From an uncultured Eubacteriales bacterium (GTDB lineage: Bacteria; Bacillota; Clostridia; Oscillospirales; Acutalibacteraceae): a stretch of DNA of 64,000 bases. Of this stretch, positions 24,402 through 30,699 are shown piece after piece. Every line of letters begins with the position of its first letter. The stretch's first letter is position 1. Made by a program: the position numbers and the translations under genes. The notes under the pieces were generated by a model. That model was not told where the DNA came from, searched no databases, and saw only the letters and a program-made list of their open reading frames with translations. The stretch covers positions 1 to 64,000 of the forward strand of contig CASFEZ010000010.1 of assembly GCA_949293815.1 (NCBI GenBank). The letters run 5' to 3'.

Positions 24402-24703
24402 GTAGGGGCGGGTCTTGTGCCCGCCCGAGGGCGTTGATGAAAAAACCCCATACCGCCGCAACCCGAGCGTGAATCAAACCCGATTTTTTGCATTTGATGG
24501 TTTATATATAGAAACAAGTTGATTGATATAGCTTTATTAGTGGGCATATGATAGGCATATTTTTCGCCACCTGGCGTGAATTAAACCCGCTTTTCGTTTG
24601 GTGGTTCTGACATAAAAACCGCTACATTCGTGCGTCTTCCCGGGAATTGTGGGAATCCATCTTTTCTTCCCCTCCCTCGGGCGGGCACAAGACCCGCCCC
24701 TAC
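24402..24703. repeat. Perfect 30-bp inverted repeat pair with internal direct repeats
   Basis: Arms at 24402-24431 (starts GTAGGGGCGGGTCTTG) and 24674-24703 (ends CAAGACCCGCCCCTAC) are perfect reverse complements over 30 bp. Inside, an imperfect direct repeat of about 36 bp occurs near 24468-24503 and 24574-24608 (both GCGTGAAT, AAACCCG, TTTG, TGGTT). The region lies between the asparagine-synthetase and racemase genes and has no convincing gene. A partial copy of the arm end (CCCGCCCCTACGATGTGGA) lies at about 34434-34452. Confidence 0.8.
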
Positions 24704-24774
24704 GAGGTGGATATTTTTTACTATTTGCAATATTTTTATTGTTTGCAATCAATTTATTTGTCAATCGATAAAAA

Positions 24775-25485
24775 TTATTGCACAACTTGTTTCCCGCACA
24801 ATTCAATGCTCTTCCTCGCCAGCACTTGCAGCGAATCTACTACATCCGGGCGGTTCATGTGAAAGTCCCGGTGAATAATGGAAAGCTCGGTGCAGCCTAA
24901 AATCACCGCGTCGCAGCCATCGTGCTTCATGACGCCGATGATGCGCATAAATTCCTCAAAATCCGGCTCTTTTCCCGCCTTGACCTGACCGTAGATAATG
25001 TTCATCAGCGACCGCAGATCGCCCGCGTTGGGAATGGCGTAATCCACGCCCCGGGCGGCGCAAACCTTTTGATACGACCGGGCGGCGATGGTGCCCTCGG
25101 TGGCCAGAATGCCAATCTTTTTCACGCCGGGATTTTGGGAGGTGATATAACCGACGGTTTCTTCAATGATATTCAGGATGGGAATCGAAACCGCCTCTTG
25201 CAGCTGCTCGTAAAAATAATGGGCGGTGTTGCAGGGGATGGCGATATAGCTCGCCCCGGCGCGCTCCAAAATTTTGGCGTCCTCCTCCATCACCGGCAGG
25301 GGGTTGGGCTGGGATTGATCCAGAATATACGCCGTGCGGTCGGGGATGGTGGCGTGGTTGAAGCAAAGCACCGGAATATGCGCCTGGTCACAGTCCGCAT
25401 CGGTCATTTTTACCAGCATATCCATAAAATAAACCGTTGCCAGCGGTCCGATACCGCCTAAAACGCCGAGGATTTTCTCTTTCAA
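24775..25485 (-). CDS. Aspartate/glutamate racemase family protein
   Basis: 236 residues with the two catalytic cysteines of cofactor-independent racemases: IAIPCNTAHYFYE and AVILGCTELSII. The N-terminus KILGVLGGIGPLATVYFMDMLV is the typical opening. It would interconvert L- and D-aspartate (or glutamate) in the cytosol. The start is a TTG (TTGAAAGAG) preceded by AGAAGGGCGTCC; no ATG is available. The gene lies between the amidotransferase and the ATP-grasp ligase, as racD does with D-Asp ligase genes in lactic acid bacteria, so D-Asp supply for the cell wall is a reasonable inference. Confidence 0.8.
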   Translation of the reverse strand: MKEKILGVLGGIGPLATVYFMDMLVKMTDADCDQAHIPVLCFNHATIPDRTAYILDQSQPNPLPVMEEDAKILERAGASYIAIPCNTAHYFYEQLQEAVSIPILNIIEETVGYITSQNPGVKKIGILATEGTIAARSYQKVCAARGVDYAIPNAGDLRSLMNIIYGQVKAGKEPDFEEFMRIIGVMKHDGCDAVILGCTELSIIHRDFHMNRPDVVDSLQVLARKSIELCGKQVVQ

Positions 25486-25515
25486 ACCGGACGCCCTTCT
25501 TTCTGTAATCTTTAC

Positions 25516-25860
25516 GCGCCGCCGGGCGGCGCTTTAAGAGTGGAGAGTGAAGAGTGAAGAGTGAAGATATGGAAGGCTTCGCCTTGGGCGCTGCGGGCGG
25601 CGCCAGTGATTAGTGATTAGTGGTTAGTGGTTAGTGTCGGAAGGCTTCGCCTTGAATTATAGATAGCTATATTAAATTAGGTAGATAGAGGGTTATAGGG
25701 AAGAAAGATATATCCGCCATTTTTTCTATCTCCACAAACAATCTATAAATTCAAGCCCGCAGGGCTTCCACCACTAATCACTATCCACTAACCACTATCC
25801 ACTAAAAAATCTAAAATCCACGCCCGCAGGATGTCCGAATCTTCACTCTTCACTCTTTTC
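25516..25860. repeat. Mosaic intergenic repeat, copy 1 (forward, most complete)
   Basis: Modules in order: palindrome GCGCC...GGCGC (25516-25532); GAGTGAA-type heptads (25536-25565); AAGGCTTCGCCTT palindrome (about 25573); second GC palindrome; ATTAGTG/GTTAGTG heptads (25605-25636); AAGGCTTCGCCTT again; conserved core from TTATAGATAG (about 25657) to CAATCTATAA (about 25748) with GATAGAGGGTT and GGGAAGAAAGATATA inside; AAGCCCGCAGGGCTT; inverted CACTAAC-type heptads; ACGCCCGCAGG; inverted TTCACTC heptads. The nested symmetry of the two heptad types is clearest here. No coding potential. Confidence 0.85.
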
Positions 25861-25874
25861 ATCTTACTCTTTCA

Positions 25875-27113
25875 TCAAGCTCTTTTATCTCGTTTTTCCG
25901 CCTTTTCCACCCGATGATACTTCCGGTACTGGTTCAGCAACGCCGCAGTGACATAGAATCTTCTTTTGGGCGCAAGGTCGCAGGGGTACGCCAGGGGGTA
26001 GCTGACCTTTTTCTCCCGGTAGAGGCGTTTGACCTGCTCCTGTAATTCCGGCTGGTGGACATAGCGCAGAATAATGCCTTTGGGCACCACGGTAAACAGG
26101 TTTTCCCGGTCAGCCACGGTGTATTCCAGCTCCTTGTGGTAAATCAAATCGTCCACAATCCATTTCACGGTGTTAAAGCCGCTGCCGGTCACATAGAAAT
26201 TGCTGCGCCCCAGGCGCACATTGATTTCAAAGAAATTATAGGTGCCGTTGCGGGTGTCATATTTAATATCGAAATTGGAAAATCCCGTATAGCCCACATG
26301 CTCCAGAAATTTGGTGGCGGCGGCGACCACTTCGGGGATCACCTCGTTGATAATCGCCACCGGGTTGCCGATGGCGGTCGGCGTATGGTCCTCCAGAAGG
26401 GAATGCCCCAGCGCGGCAAATTTGACCTTGGCGTTGCGGTCGGAGTAGCAGGTCAACACATGCATATAGGTGTCGTCCCCGGGAATGCAGTCCTGAATCA
26501 AAAACTTATAGTTATACGAGGACTGCTCCAGCTCGCCGAGCATCTTGCGCAAGTCTTCTTCGTTCTGGAAACGGAAGACTTTTTTCTTGGATGGGAATTT
26601 CGCATAGTGATACAGCGCGGAGTTGGCGGGTTTGGCAATCACCGGATAGGGGAAATCAAACGTCAGGTCGTTCTCTTTGCCGCATTCATAGACATAGGTT
26701 TTCGGGTGGTCAATGCCCAGCTCTTCGCAAATGGCATAGAATTTATCTTTTAAGACAATTTTATTCAAAAGCTCCTCATCGATATAGGGAATGATATAGT
26801 AGGGCTCGAGCTTTTTTTTGTTTTCTATCAAAATGCGCACATACCAGTCGCCGCAGCCCAGCACCAGCAGCTTCTTTTTGCCAGCGAACTCTTTGCCCAC
26901 GGACAGCAGGGTTTCGATAAGCACTTCTTCTTTTTCCAGTCCGGGGAATATGCGGTTTTCGATAATCTTGCTTTCGGAGATGATTTTTGCCTGTAGCCGG
27001 CTTAACACCAGCGATTTAATGCCGTATTCCTCATGAAAGCTGCGCGCCAGGCTGTAAGCGGTGATGTCCGCGCCCAGAATCACCGGCATAAATTCCAATT
27101 CCTTAAATTCCAT
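25875..27113 (-). CDS. ATP-grasp carboxylate-amine ligase, D-aspartate-ligase-like
   Basis: 412 residues of the ATP-grasp superfamily. The middle domain has DKFYAICEELGIDHPKTYVY and FPYPVIAKPANSALYHY (nucleotide-binding lysine). The C-terminal part has GYTGFSNFDIKYDTRNGTYNFFEINVRLGRSNF, whose Glu and Asn resemble the Mg2+-ATP ligands (E-x-N). The overall look (COG3919-like, N-terminal PVILGADITAYSLARSFHEEYGI) matches D-aspartate ligase AslA/Aslfm, which adds D-Asp to the stem-peptide lysine of peptidoglycan. A racemase and an AsnH-like enzyme follow on the same strand, which supports this. Substrate is inferred. It has its own promoter. Confidence 0.65.
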   Translation of the reverse strand: MEFKELEFMPVILGADITAYSLARSFHEEYGIKSLVLSRLQAKIISESKIIENRIFPGLEKEEVLIETLLSVGKEFAGKKKLLVLGCGDWYVRILIENKKKLEPYYIIPYIDEELLNKIVLKDKFYAICEELGIDHPKTYVYECGKENDLTFDFPYPVIAKPANSALYHYAKFPSKKKVFRFQNEEDLRKMLGELEQSSYNYKFLIQDCIPGDDTYMHVLTCYSDRNAKVKFAALGHSLLEDHTPTAIGNPVAIINEVIPEVVAAATKFLEHVGYTGFSNFDIKYDTRNGTYNFFEINVRLGRSNFYVTGSGFNTVKWIVDDLIYHKELEYTVADRENLFTVVPKGIILRYVHQPELQEQVKRLYREKKVSYPLAYPCDLAPKRRFYVTAALLNQYRKYHRVEKAEKRDKRA

Positions 27114-27199
27114 CGATGAATCGCTCCGTTATATTTGGTCTTCCGCCCCGTTCGGGCAAAAAAGGGAATAGTGATACTGTATGCCAAAATCTTCTGATT

Positions 27200-27228
27200 A
27201 TTATACCCCGCTTTGCGCAAAAAGTCAA
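27200..27228 (-). promoter_or_regulatory. Sigma-A promoter of the ATP-grasp gene
   Basis: Minus strand TTGACT (27228-27223), 17-bp spacer, TATAAT (27205-27200), 87 bp before the start codon. Confidence 0.75.
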
Positions 27229-27311
27229 TCCGAACCCGCAGAACAGACCATGGCGGACTTGTAAACAAAACCAGCGCACCGGCGCGCCTGCGCGAAAGCG
27301 ATGCTGCCGAA

Positions 27312-27346
27312 TAAAAAACGCACCCCTGCCGAAAACACGGGTGCGT
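27312..27346 (-). terminator. Terminator of the small membrane protein operon
   Basis: Minus strand ACGCACCC ... GGGTGCGT followed by TTTTTTAT. Confidence 0.85.
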
Positions 27347-27352
27347 ATTTGC

Positions 27353-27670
27353 TTATTCGGTTTTTGGTTCGGGCGGGGCGGCTTCCTTTGGGGTGGTCGG
27401 TGCTTCTTCCTTTGCGGCGGGCGAGGTCGGCTTTTCTGCTTTCGGGGGCGCCTCGGGCGGGGTGTCCCGTTCCTCTATTTTTTGCAGACGCTCCAAAATC
27501 TCCCGCTGTTTGTCCATGATCAGGTAAATGCCGATGATTACAATCATCGCAAGACCGCAAACCACGCCGAAAACCAAGGAAAGATCCTGCGCCCCAATAT
27601 CCATCAGCGAGCCGAGGAAAAAGCCCAGAAAGCTGAAAACCGCCATGCCAATCATCAACCATACAACCAT
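27353..27670 (-). CDS. Small membrane protein, paralogue of 27730-28089
   Basis: 105 residues: two hydrophobic helices (MIGMAVFSFLGFFLGSLM and LVFGVVCGLAMIVIIGIYLIM), a short helix DKQREILERLQKIEE that could be a coiled coil, then a Pro/Glu/Lys tail (PPEAPPKAEKPTSPAAKEEAPTTP). It has the same architecture as the upstream gene (DKQ-x-ME/ILE...LRQIEE), so they are tandem paralogues in one operon, 59 bp apart. No known family is recognised. The GGAGG nearest the start lies about 30 nt upstream, separated from the ATG by a stable hairpin. Confidence 0.7.
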   Translation of the reverse strand: MVVWLMIGMAVFSFLGFFLGSLMDIGAQDLSLVFGVVCGLAMIVIIGIYLIMDKQREILERLQKIEERDTPPEAPPKAEKPTSPAAKEEAPTTPKEAAPPEPKTE

Positions 27671-27677
27671 TCTTTTC

Positions 27678-27705
27678 CGGCCGTCACAAAGACAGCCGTT
27701 CCTCC
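27678..27705 (-). promoter_or_regulatory. Leader hairpin between GGAGGAA and the start codon
   Basis: Minus strand GGAGGAA, then stem CGGCTGTC-loop-GACGGCCG (27698-27678; one T-G wobble), then 7 nt and ATG at 27670. The upstream paralogue has the same layout with a different but still paired stem. Confidence 0.6.
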
Positions 27706-27729
27706 CTTCTGTTTGGATAAAAATACTTT

Positions 27730-28089
27730 TTATTCGGATGTATCCGCAGAACCCTCCCCGGGCAATGGCTTGCCGGGGGTATTGTCCGGGGGCTGGGTAT
27801 TCACAGCCGCATCGGGCGGGGGCGGCGCTGTTTTGGGGGTACGCGCCTCTTCCGCAGAAGACGGCGCGGGGGCTGTTGGGAGTTGTTCTATTTTTTCTTC
27901 GATTTGACGCAGAGACTCCTGCATCTTGTTCTGCTTGTCAAAAAGCACCGTCAAACTGCCAATCACAACCACGCTCAGCCCCCAGAGCATGGCATGATTC
28001 CCCATCGGATCGCCATCAAACAAACCGCCGAGTAAAAGACCAATCCAGCTGAAAAACAGAAATACAATAATCAAAAAAACAGCAGTCAT
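27730..28089 (-). CDS. Small membrane protein, paralogue of 27353-27670
   Basis: 119 residues from the ATG at 28089 (MTAVFLIIVFLFFSWIGLLLGGLFDGD). There are two hydrophobic segments, the second being AMLWGLSVVVIGSLTVLF, then a helix DKQNKMQESLRQIEEKIEQL and a Pro/Ala-rich disordered tail. No family is recognised. A further in-frame extension upstream is rejected because it runs through the promoter and leader. It is the first gene of a two-gene operon with the shorter paralogue. Topology suggests a membrane hairpin with a cytosolic coiled-coil tail; the role is unknown. Confidence 0.7.
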   Translation of the reverse strand: MTAVFLIIVFLFFSWIGLLLGGLFDGDPMGNHAMLWGLSVVVIGSLTVLFDKQNKMQESLRQIEEKIEQLPTAPAPSSAEEARTPKTAPPPPDAAVNTQPPDNTPGKPLPGEGSADTSE

Positions 28090-28100
28090 TGTCCCTTTTT

Positions 28101-28131
28101 CGGCTGCAAAAATTGATGCAGCCGTTCCTCC
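28101..28131 (-). promoter_or_regulatory. Leader hairpin between GGAGGAA and the start codon
   Basis: Minus strand GGAGGAA (28131-28125), then perfect 8-bp stem CGGCTGCA-loop-TGCAGCCG (28124-28101), then AAAAAGGGACA and ATG. It covaries with the hairpin at 27678-27698. Confidence 0.6.
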
Positions 28132-28168
28132 TTTCCCATTTTTATCAAAGGGGATTATCCCTGTTTCT

Positions 28169-28196
28169 ATTATACAAAAAAACAGGCATTTGTCAA
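28169..28196 (-). promoter_or_regulatory. Sigma-A promoter of the small membrane protein operon
   Basis: Minus strand TTGACA (28196-28191), 16-bp spacer, TATAAT (28174-28169). The expected leader of about 70 nt contains the hairpin described above. Confidence 0.8.
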
Positions 28197-28321
28197 TAGA
28201 ATTTATGGATATTGAAAAAATTTGTTTCCATAAAAGCAGCTTGCTGTGCGTATCAAAAAAAGTGGTTGCTTTTGGGTGCCGCTTTGTCTGATTCTTGGAG
28301 AAAAGCAGCGTTTGAGCAAAT

Positions 28322-28356
28322 AAAAAACGCACTGAAAGGCATTGATTTTCCTTTCA
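28322..28356 (-). terminator. Terminator of the XRE regulator gene
   Basis: Minus strand CGCTGAAAGG ... CCTTTCAGTGCG followed by TTTTTTA. Confidence 0.85.
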
Positions 28357-28362
28357 GCGCGT

Positions 28363-28668
28363 TTACAGCGATTCCAAAAACGCCAGCAGGGCGGCTTGCT
28401 GCTGCTCATTGCATTTGGCAAAGGCGGTCAGCAGGCGGCGCTGGGGTTCGGTCAGGGGGACGGGCTCCTGTCCGGCGGCGAAAAGCCGGGGCAGGGTGAT
28501 GCCGAACGCGGCGCAGATTTTTTCCAGAGAGGGCACGGTGGGCACCATGTTTTTTCGGTACCAGGAGGAAATGGTGGATTGGGGCAGACCGGATTTTTCC
28601 GCCAATTGGTATTCCGTCCAGCCTCTTTTTTGCCGCTCTTCGGCAATGACGGTCAGCAGCTTGTTCAT
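28363..28668 (-). CDS. XRE-family helix-turn-helix regulator
   Basis: 101 residues. The Cro/CI HTH occupies about residues 5-60: LLTVIAEERQKRGWTEYQLAEKSGLPQSTISSWYRKNMVPTVPSLEKICAAFGITLPRLF. A C-terminal helix follows (TEPQRRLLTAFAKCNEQQQAALLAFLESL), probably for dimerisation. AGGAGGCGCGAT precedes the ATG. It is monocistronic with its own promoter. Its target is unknown; the neighbouring membrane-protein operon and its own promoter are the natural candidates. Confidence 0.85.
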   Translation of the reverse strand: MNKLLTVIAEERQKRGWTEYQLAEKSGLPQSTISSWYRKNMVPTVPSLEKICAAFGITLPRLFAAGQEPVPLTEPQRRLLTAFAKCNEQQQAALLAFLESL

Positions 28669-28699
28669 ATCGCGCCTCCTGTCGTTGTGTTCTTCGTAC

Positions 28700-28728
28700 A
28701 GTATACTTCAAAAAAGCGTTTTTTGCAA
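28700..28728 (-). promoter_or_regulatory. Sigma-A promoter of the XRE regulator
   Basis: Minus strand TTGCAA (28728-28723), 17-bp spacer, TATACT (28705-28700). The palindrome AGTATACT covers the -10 and may be part of an autoregulatory operator. Confidence 0.65.
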
Positions 28729-28747
28729 CCCTTGTGTCAAAAAAAGC

Positions 28748-28804
28748 AAAGCGGGTGTCCCTGCGCCGGGCATATTCCCCGGAACCCTGCCATATCCCGC
28801 TTTT
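28748..28804. other. Stem-loop between XRE and LysR genes
   Basis: AAAGCGGG (28748-28755) and CCCGCTTT (28797-28804) with an inner CCGGG...CCCGG stem, then TTTTAT. It looks like a terminator, yet no gene ends into it; it may be a relic or protect the LysR promoter from read-through. Confidence 0.5.
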
Positions 28805-28843
28805 TATGCCGGTTTTACCCGGTGTCGAATTTTGATTTTTTTA

Positions 28844-28872
28844 TTGATTTACGGCTATCCATGTATTATAAT
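28844..28872 (+). promoter_or_regulatory. Sigma-A promoter of the LysR gene
   Basis: TTGATT (28844-28849), 17-bp spacer, TATAAT (28867-28872). Confidence 0.6.
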
Positions 28873-28915
28873 TGATATAGATATATAGGAAACGGCATAC
28901 CGAGGGGGGTTGGGG

Positions 28916-29836
28916 ATGAATATTGTCCATATGAAATACGCGGTGGAGGTGGAAAAGACCCGCTCCATCAGCAAGGCGGCGGAGAACCTGTTTATGGGGC
29001 AGCCGAACTTGAGCCGCGCCATTAAGGAGCTGGAGGAGTCGCTGGGCATTACCATCTTTAAGCGCACCCCCAAGGGCATGGAGGTCACCCCGGACGGGGA
29101 GGAGTTTTTGCAGTACGCCAGGAAGATTCTGCGGCAGATTGAAGAGGTGGAGCAGATCTACGCCGGGGGTAAAATTGACAAACAGCAGTTTTCCATCTCC
29201 GTGCCCCGCGCCGGATACATTTCCTGCGCCTTTGCGGAATTTGCCAAGCATATCGATATGTCCCGCCCGGCTGAAATTTTCTACAAGGAGACCAACACCT
29301 CCCGGGCTATCAATAATATATTGAATGCCGATTATCAATTGGGGATTATCCGCTACCAGAAGGTGTTTGAGCCGTATTTTGAAGCCATGCTGCGGGATAA
29401 GGGGCTGGAAAGCCGCCTGGTTTGGGAATTTTCCTATGTGGCGGCCATGTCCGAAAAAAGCCCCTTAGCGCAGAAGGAGAGCTTTTCCCTGTCGGAGCTT
29501 TCCGACTATATTGAAATTGCCCACGCCGACCCCTATGTACCGTCGCTGCCGCTGGTGGATGTAAAAAAGGCGGAGCTGTCCGAGCACGTGGACAAGCGTA
29601 TTTTTGTGTTTGAGCGGGGCAGCCAGATGGATTTGCTCTCGACCGTGCCCCGTACCTTTATGTGGGTTTCGCCGGTGCCCGAATATGTGCGCCGCCTGTA
29701 CGGCATTGTGGAACGGCAGAGCCCGGAGAACAAAAAAGTGTATCGGGATGTGCTGATATATCGCAAAGGCTATCATTTAACCGAGCTGGATCAGGCGTTT
29801 CTGGACAATGTGGATAAAATCATTGCCCAATTATAA
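28916..29836 (+). CDS. LysR-family transcriptional regulator
   Basis: 306 residues. The N-terminal winged HTH is MNIVHMKYAVEVEKTRSISKAAENLFMGQPNLSRAIKELEESLGITIFKRTPKGMEVTPDGEEFLQYARKIL, followed by an effector-binding domain. The ATG at 28916 follows GAGGGGGGTTGGGG; an upstream in-frame TTG (28910) is less likely. The gene is oriented toward rex. Three phased TATCGATA sites start 14 bp after its stop and end just before the rex promoter, the position expected for a LysR activator site. It may therefore control the redox cluster, its effector being unknown. The usual divergent target gene is missing. Confidence 0.85.
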   Translation: MNIVHMKYAVEVEKTRSISKAAENLFMGQPNLSRAIKELEESLGITIFKRTPKGMEVTPDGEEFLQYARKILRQIEEVEQIYAGGKIDKQQFSISVPRAGYISCAFAEFAKHIDMSRPAEIFYKETNTSRAINNILNADYQLGIIRYQKVFEPYFEAMLRDKGLESRLVWEFSYVAAMSEKSPLAQKESFSLSELSDYIEIAHADPYVPSLPLVDVKKAELSEHVDKRIFVFERGSQMDLLSTVPRTFMWVSPVPEYVRRLYGIVERQSPENKKVYRDVLIYRKGYHLTELDQAFLDNVDKIIAQL

Positions 29837-29850
29837 AATTTTCCGTCGAT

Positions 29851-29886
29851 TATCGATAAGGGTATATCGATAAGCATATATCGATA
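29851..29886 (+). promoter_or_regulatory. Three TATCGATA palindromes with exact 14-bp phasing
   Basis: TATCGATA at 29851-29858, 29865-29872 and 29879-29886, separated by AAGGGTA-like and AAGCATA-like 6-bp spacers. The array ends 14 bp before the -35 of the rex promoter. It is best explained as a multi-site binding region for a dimeric regulator, with the adjacent LysR protein the first candidate. Confidence 0.75.
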
Positions 29887-29900
29887 TACATGATTTGCAT

Positions 29901-29929
29901 TTTACATCCGCAGACTCTTTTGCTATGAT
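29901..29929 (+). promoter_or_regulatory. Sigma-A promoter of the rex cluster
   Basis: TTTACA (29901-29906), 17-bp spacer, extended TGC-TATGAT (-10 at 29924-29929). Confidence 0.75.
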
Positions 29930-29983
29930 AGGTATCAGGGTCAGAACATTTTTTTCAAAAGATTCGGAAAGGAGAAATCTCTG

Positions 29984-30640
29984 TTGACGCAGAAAATTTC
30001 CAAGGCCACCTTCGCCAGGCTTCCGGTATATTTGAATTACCTGAAGTCCCTGCCCGAAAACGGCAGCCCCACCATCTCCGCGACCGGCATTGCCGCCGCG
30101 CTGGGCATGGGCGAGGTACAGGTGCGCAAGGATCTGGCAGCGGTCAGCGGCGCGGGCAAGCCCAAGGTGGGGTATGTGGTGCGCGATTTGATGGCTGAGC
30201 TGGAGGATTTTCTCGGCTATAACGATGTGGATGACGCCGTGATTGTCGGCGCCGGTCGGTTGGGGAGAGCTTTGCTGGAATACGAAGGCTTCCACAATTA
30301 CGGGCTGAACATCGTAGCCGCCTTTGACGAGGACGAGAGCGTTGTCGGAGAGACCGAAAACGGCAAGCAGATATTCCATATGTCGCGCTTTGACGATTTG
30401 TGCCGGCGTATGAATATCCGCATGGGAATCATTACCGTTCCCGCCGCTGCCGCCCAGTCGGTATGCGACCGGATGATTGCAAACGGGATTTTGGCAATTT
30501 TGAACTTTGCCCCCGCCCATCTGGAAGCGCCGAAAGAAATCCTGATTCAGGATGAAAACATGGCAACGGCGCTGGCGCTGCTTTCCGGTCATTTGAAGAA
30601 AAAGCTGAAAACCGCTGAGAATAAGGGAAACGATGATTAA
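29984..30640 (+). CDS. rex: Redox-sensing transcriptional repressor Rex
   Basis: 218 residues with a TTG start (TTGACGCAGAAA) after GGAAAGGAGAAATCTC. The winged HTH has ISKATFARLPVYLNYLKSL and ISATGIAAALGMGEVQVRKDLAAVSGAGKPKVGY, the Rex signature. The Rossmann part has DDAVIVGAGRLGRALLEYEGF for NAD(H) and ends with the domain-swapped helix ATALALLSGHLKKKL. Rex senses the NADH/NAD+ ratio and represses fermentation genes; adhE directly downstream is a classic target. I see no clear Rex operator (TTGTTAA-N4-TTAACAA type) before either gene, so control may be exerted elsewhere or by a divergent site. Confidence 0.93.
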   Translation: MTQKISKATFARLPVYLNYLKSLPENGSPTISATGIAAALGMGEVQVRKDLAAVSGAGKPKVGYVVRDLMAELEDFLGYNDVDDAVIVGAGRLGRALLEYEGFHNYGLNIVAAFDEDESVVGETENGKQIFHMSRFDDLCRRMNIRMGIITVPAAAAQSVCDRMIANGILAILNFAPAHLEAPKEILIQDENMATALALLSGHLKKKLKTAENKGNDD

Positions 30641-30699
30641 ATCCGGTTTGCCGCCGTCAGGCGCGATGGAATCAGCGTTTACAAAAAGGAGACTGTGTG

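Noticed and set aside
25536..25636. CRISPR-like array
   Set aside because: The repeats are 7-bp contiguous heptamers without spacers, and no cas gene is present.
30641..30699. Rex operator before adhE
   Set aside because: No TTGTTAA/TTAACAA-type dyad could be found in the rex-adhE gap; a better search of the wider region is needed before claiming direct control.
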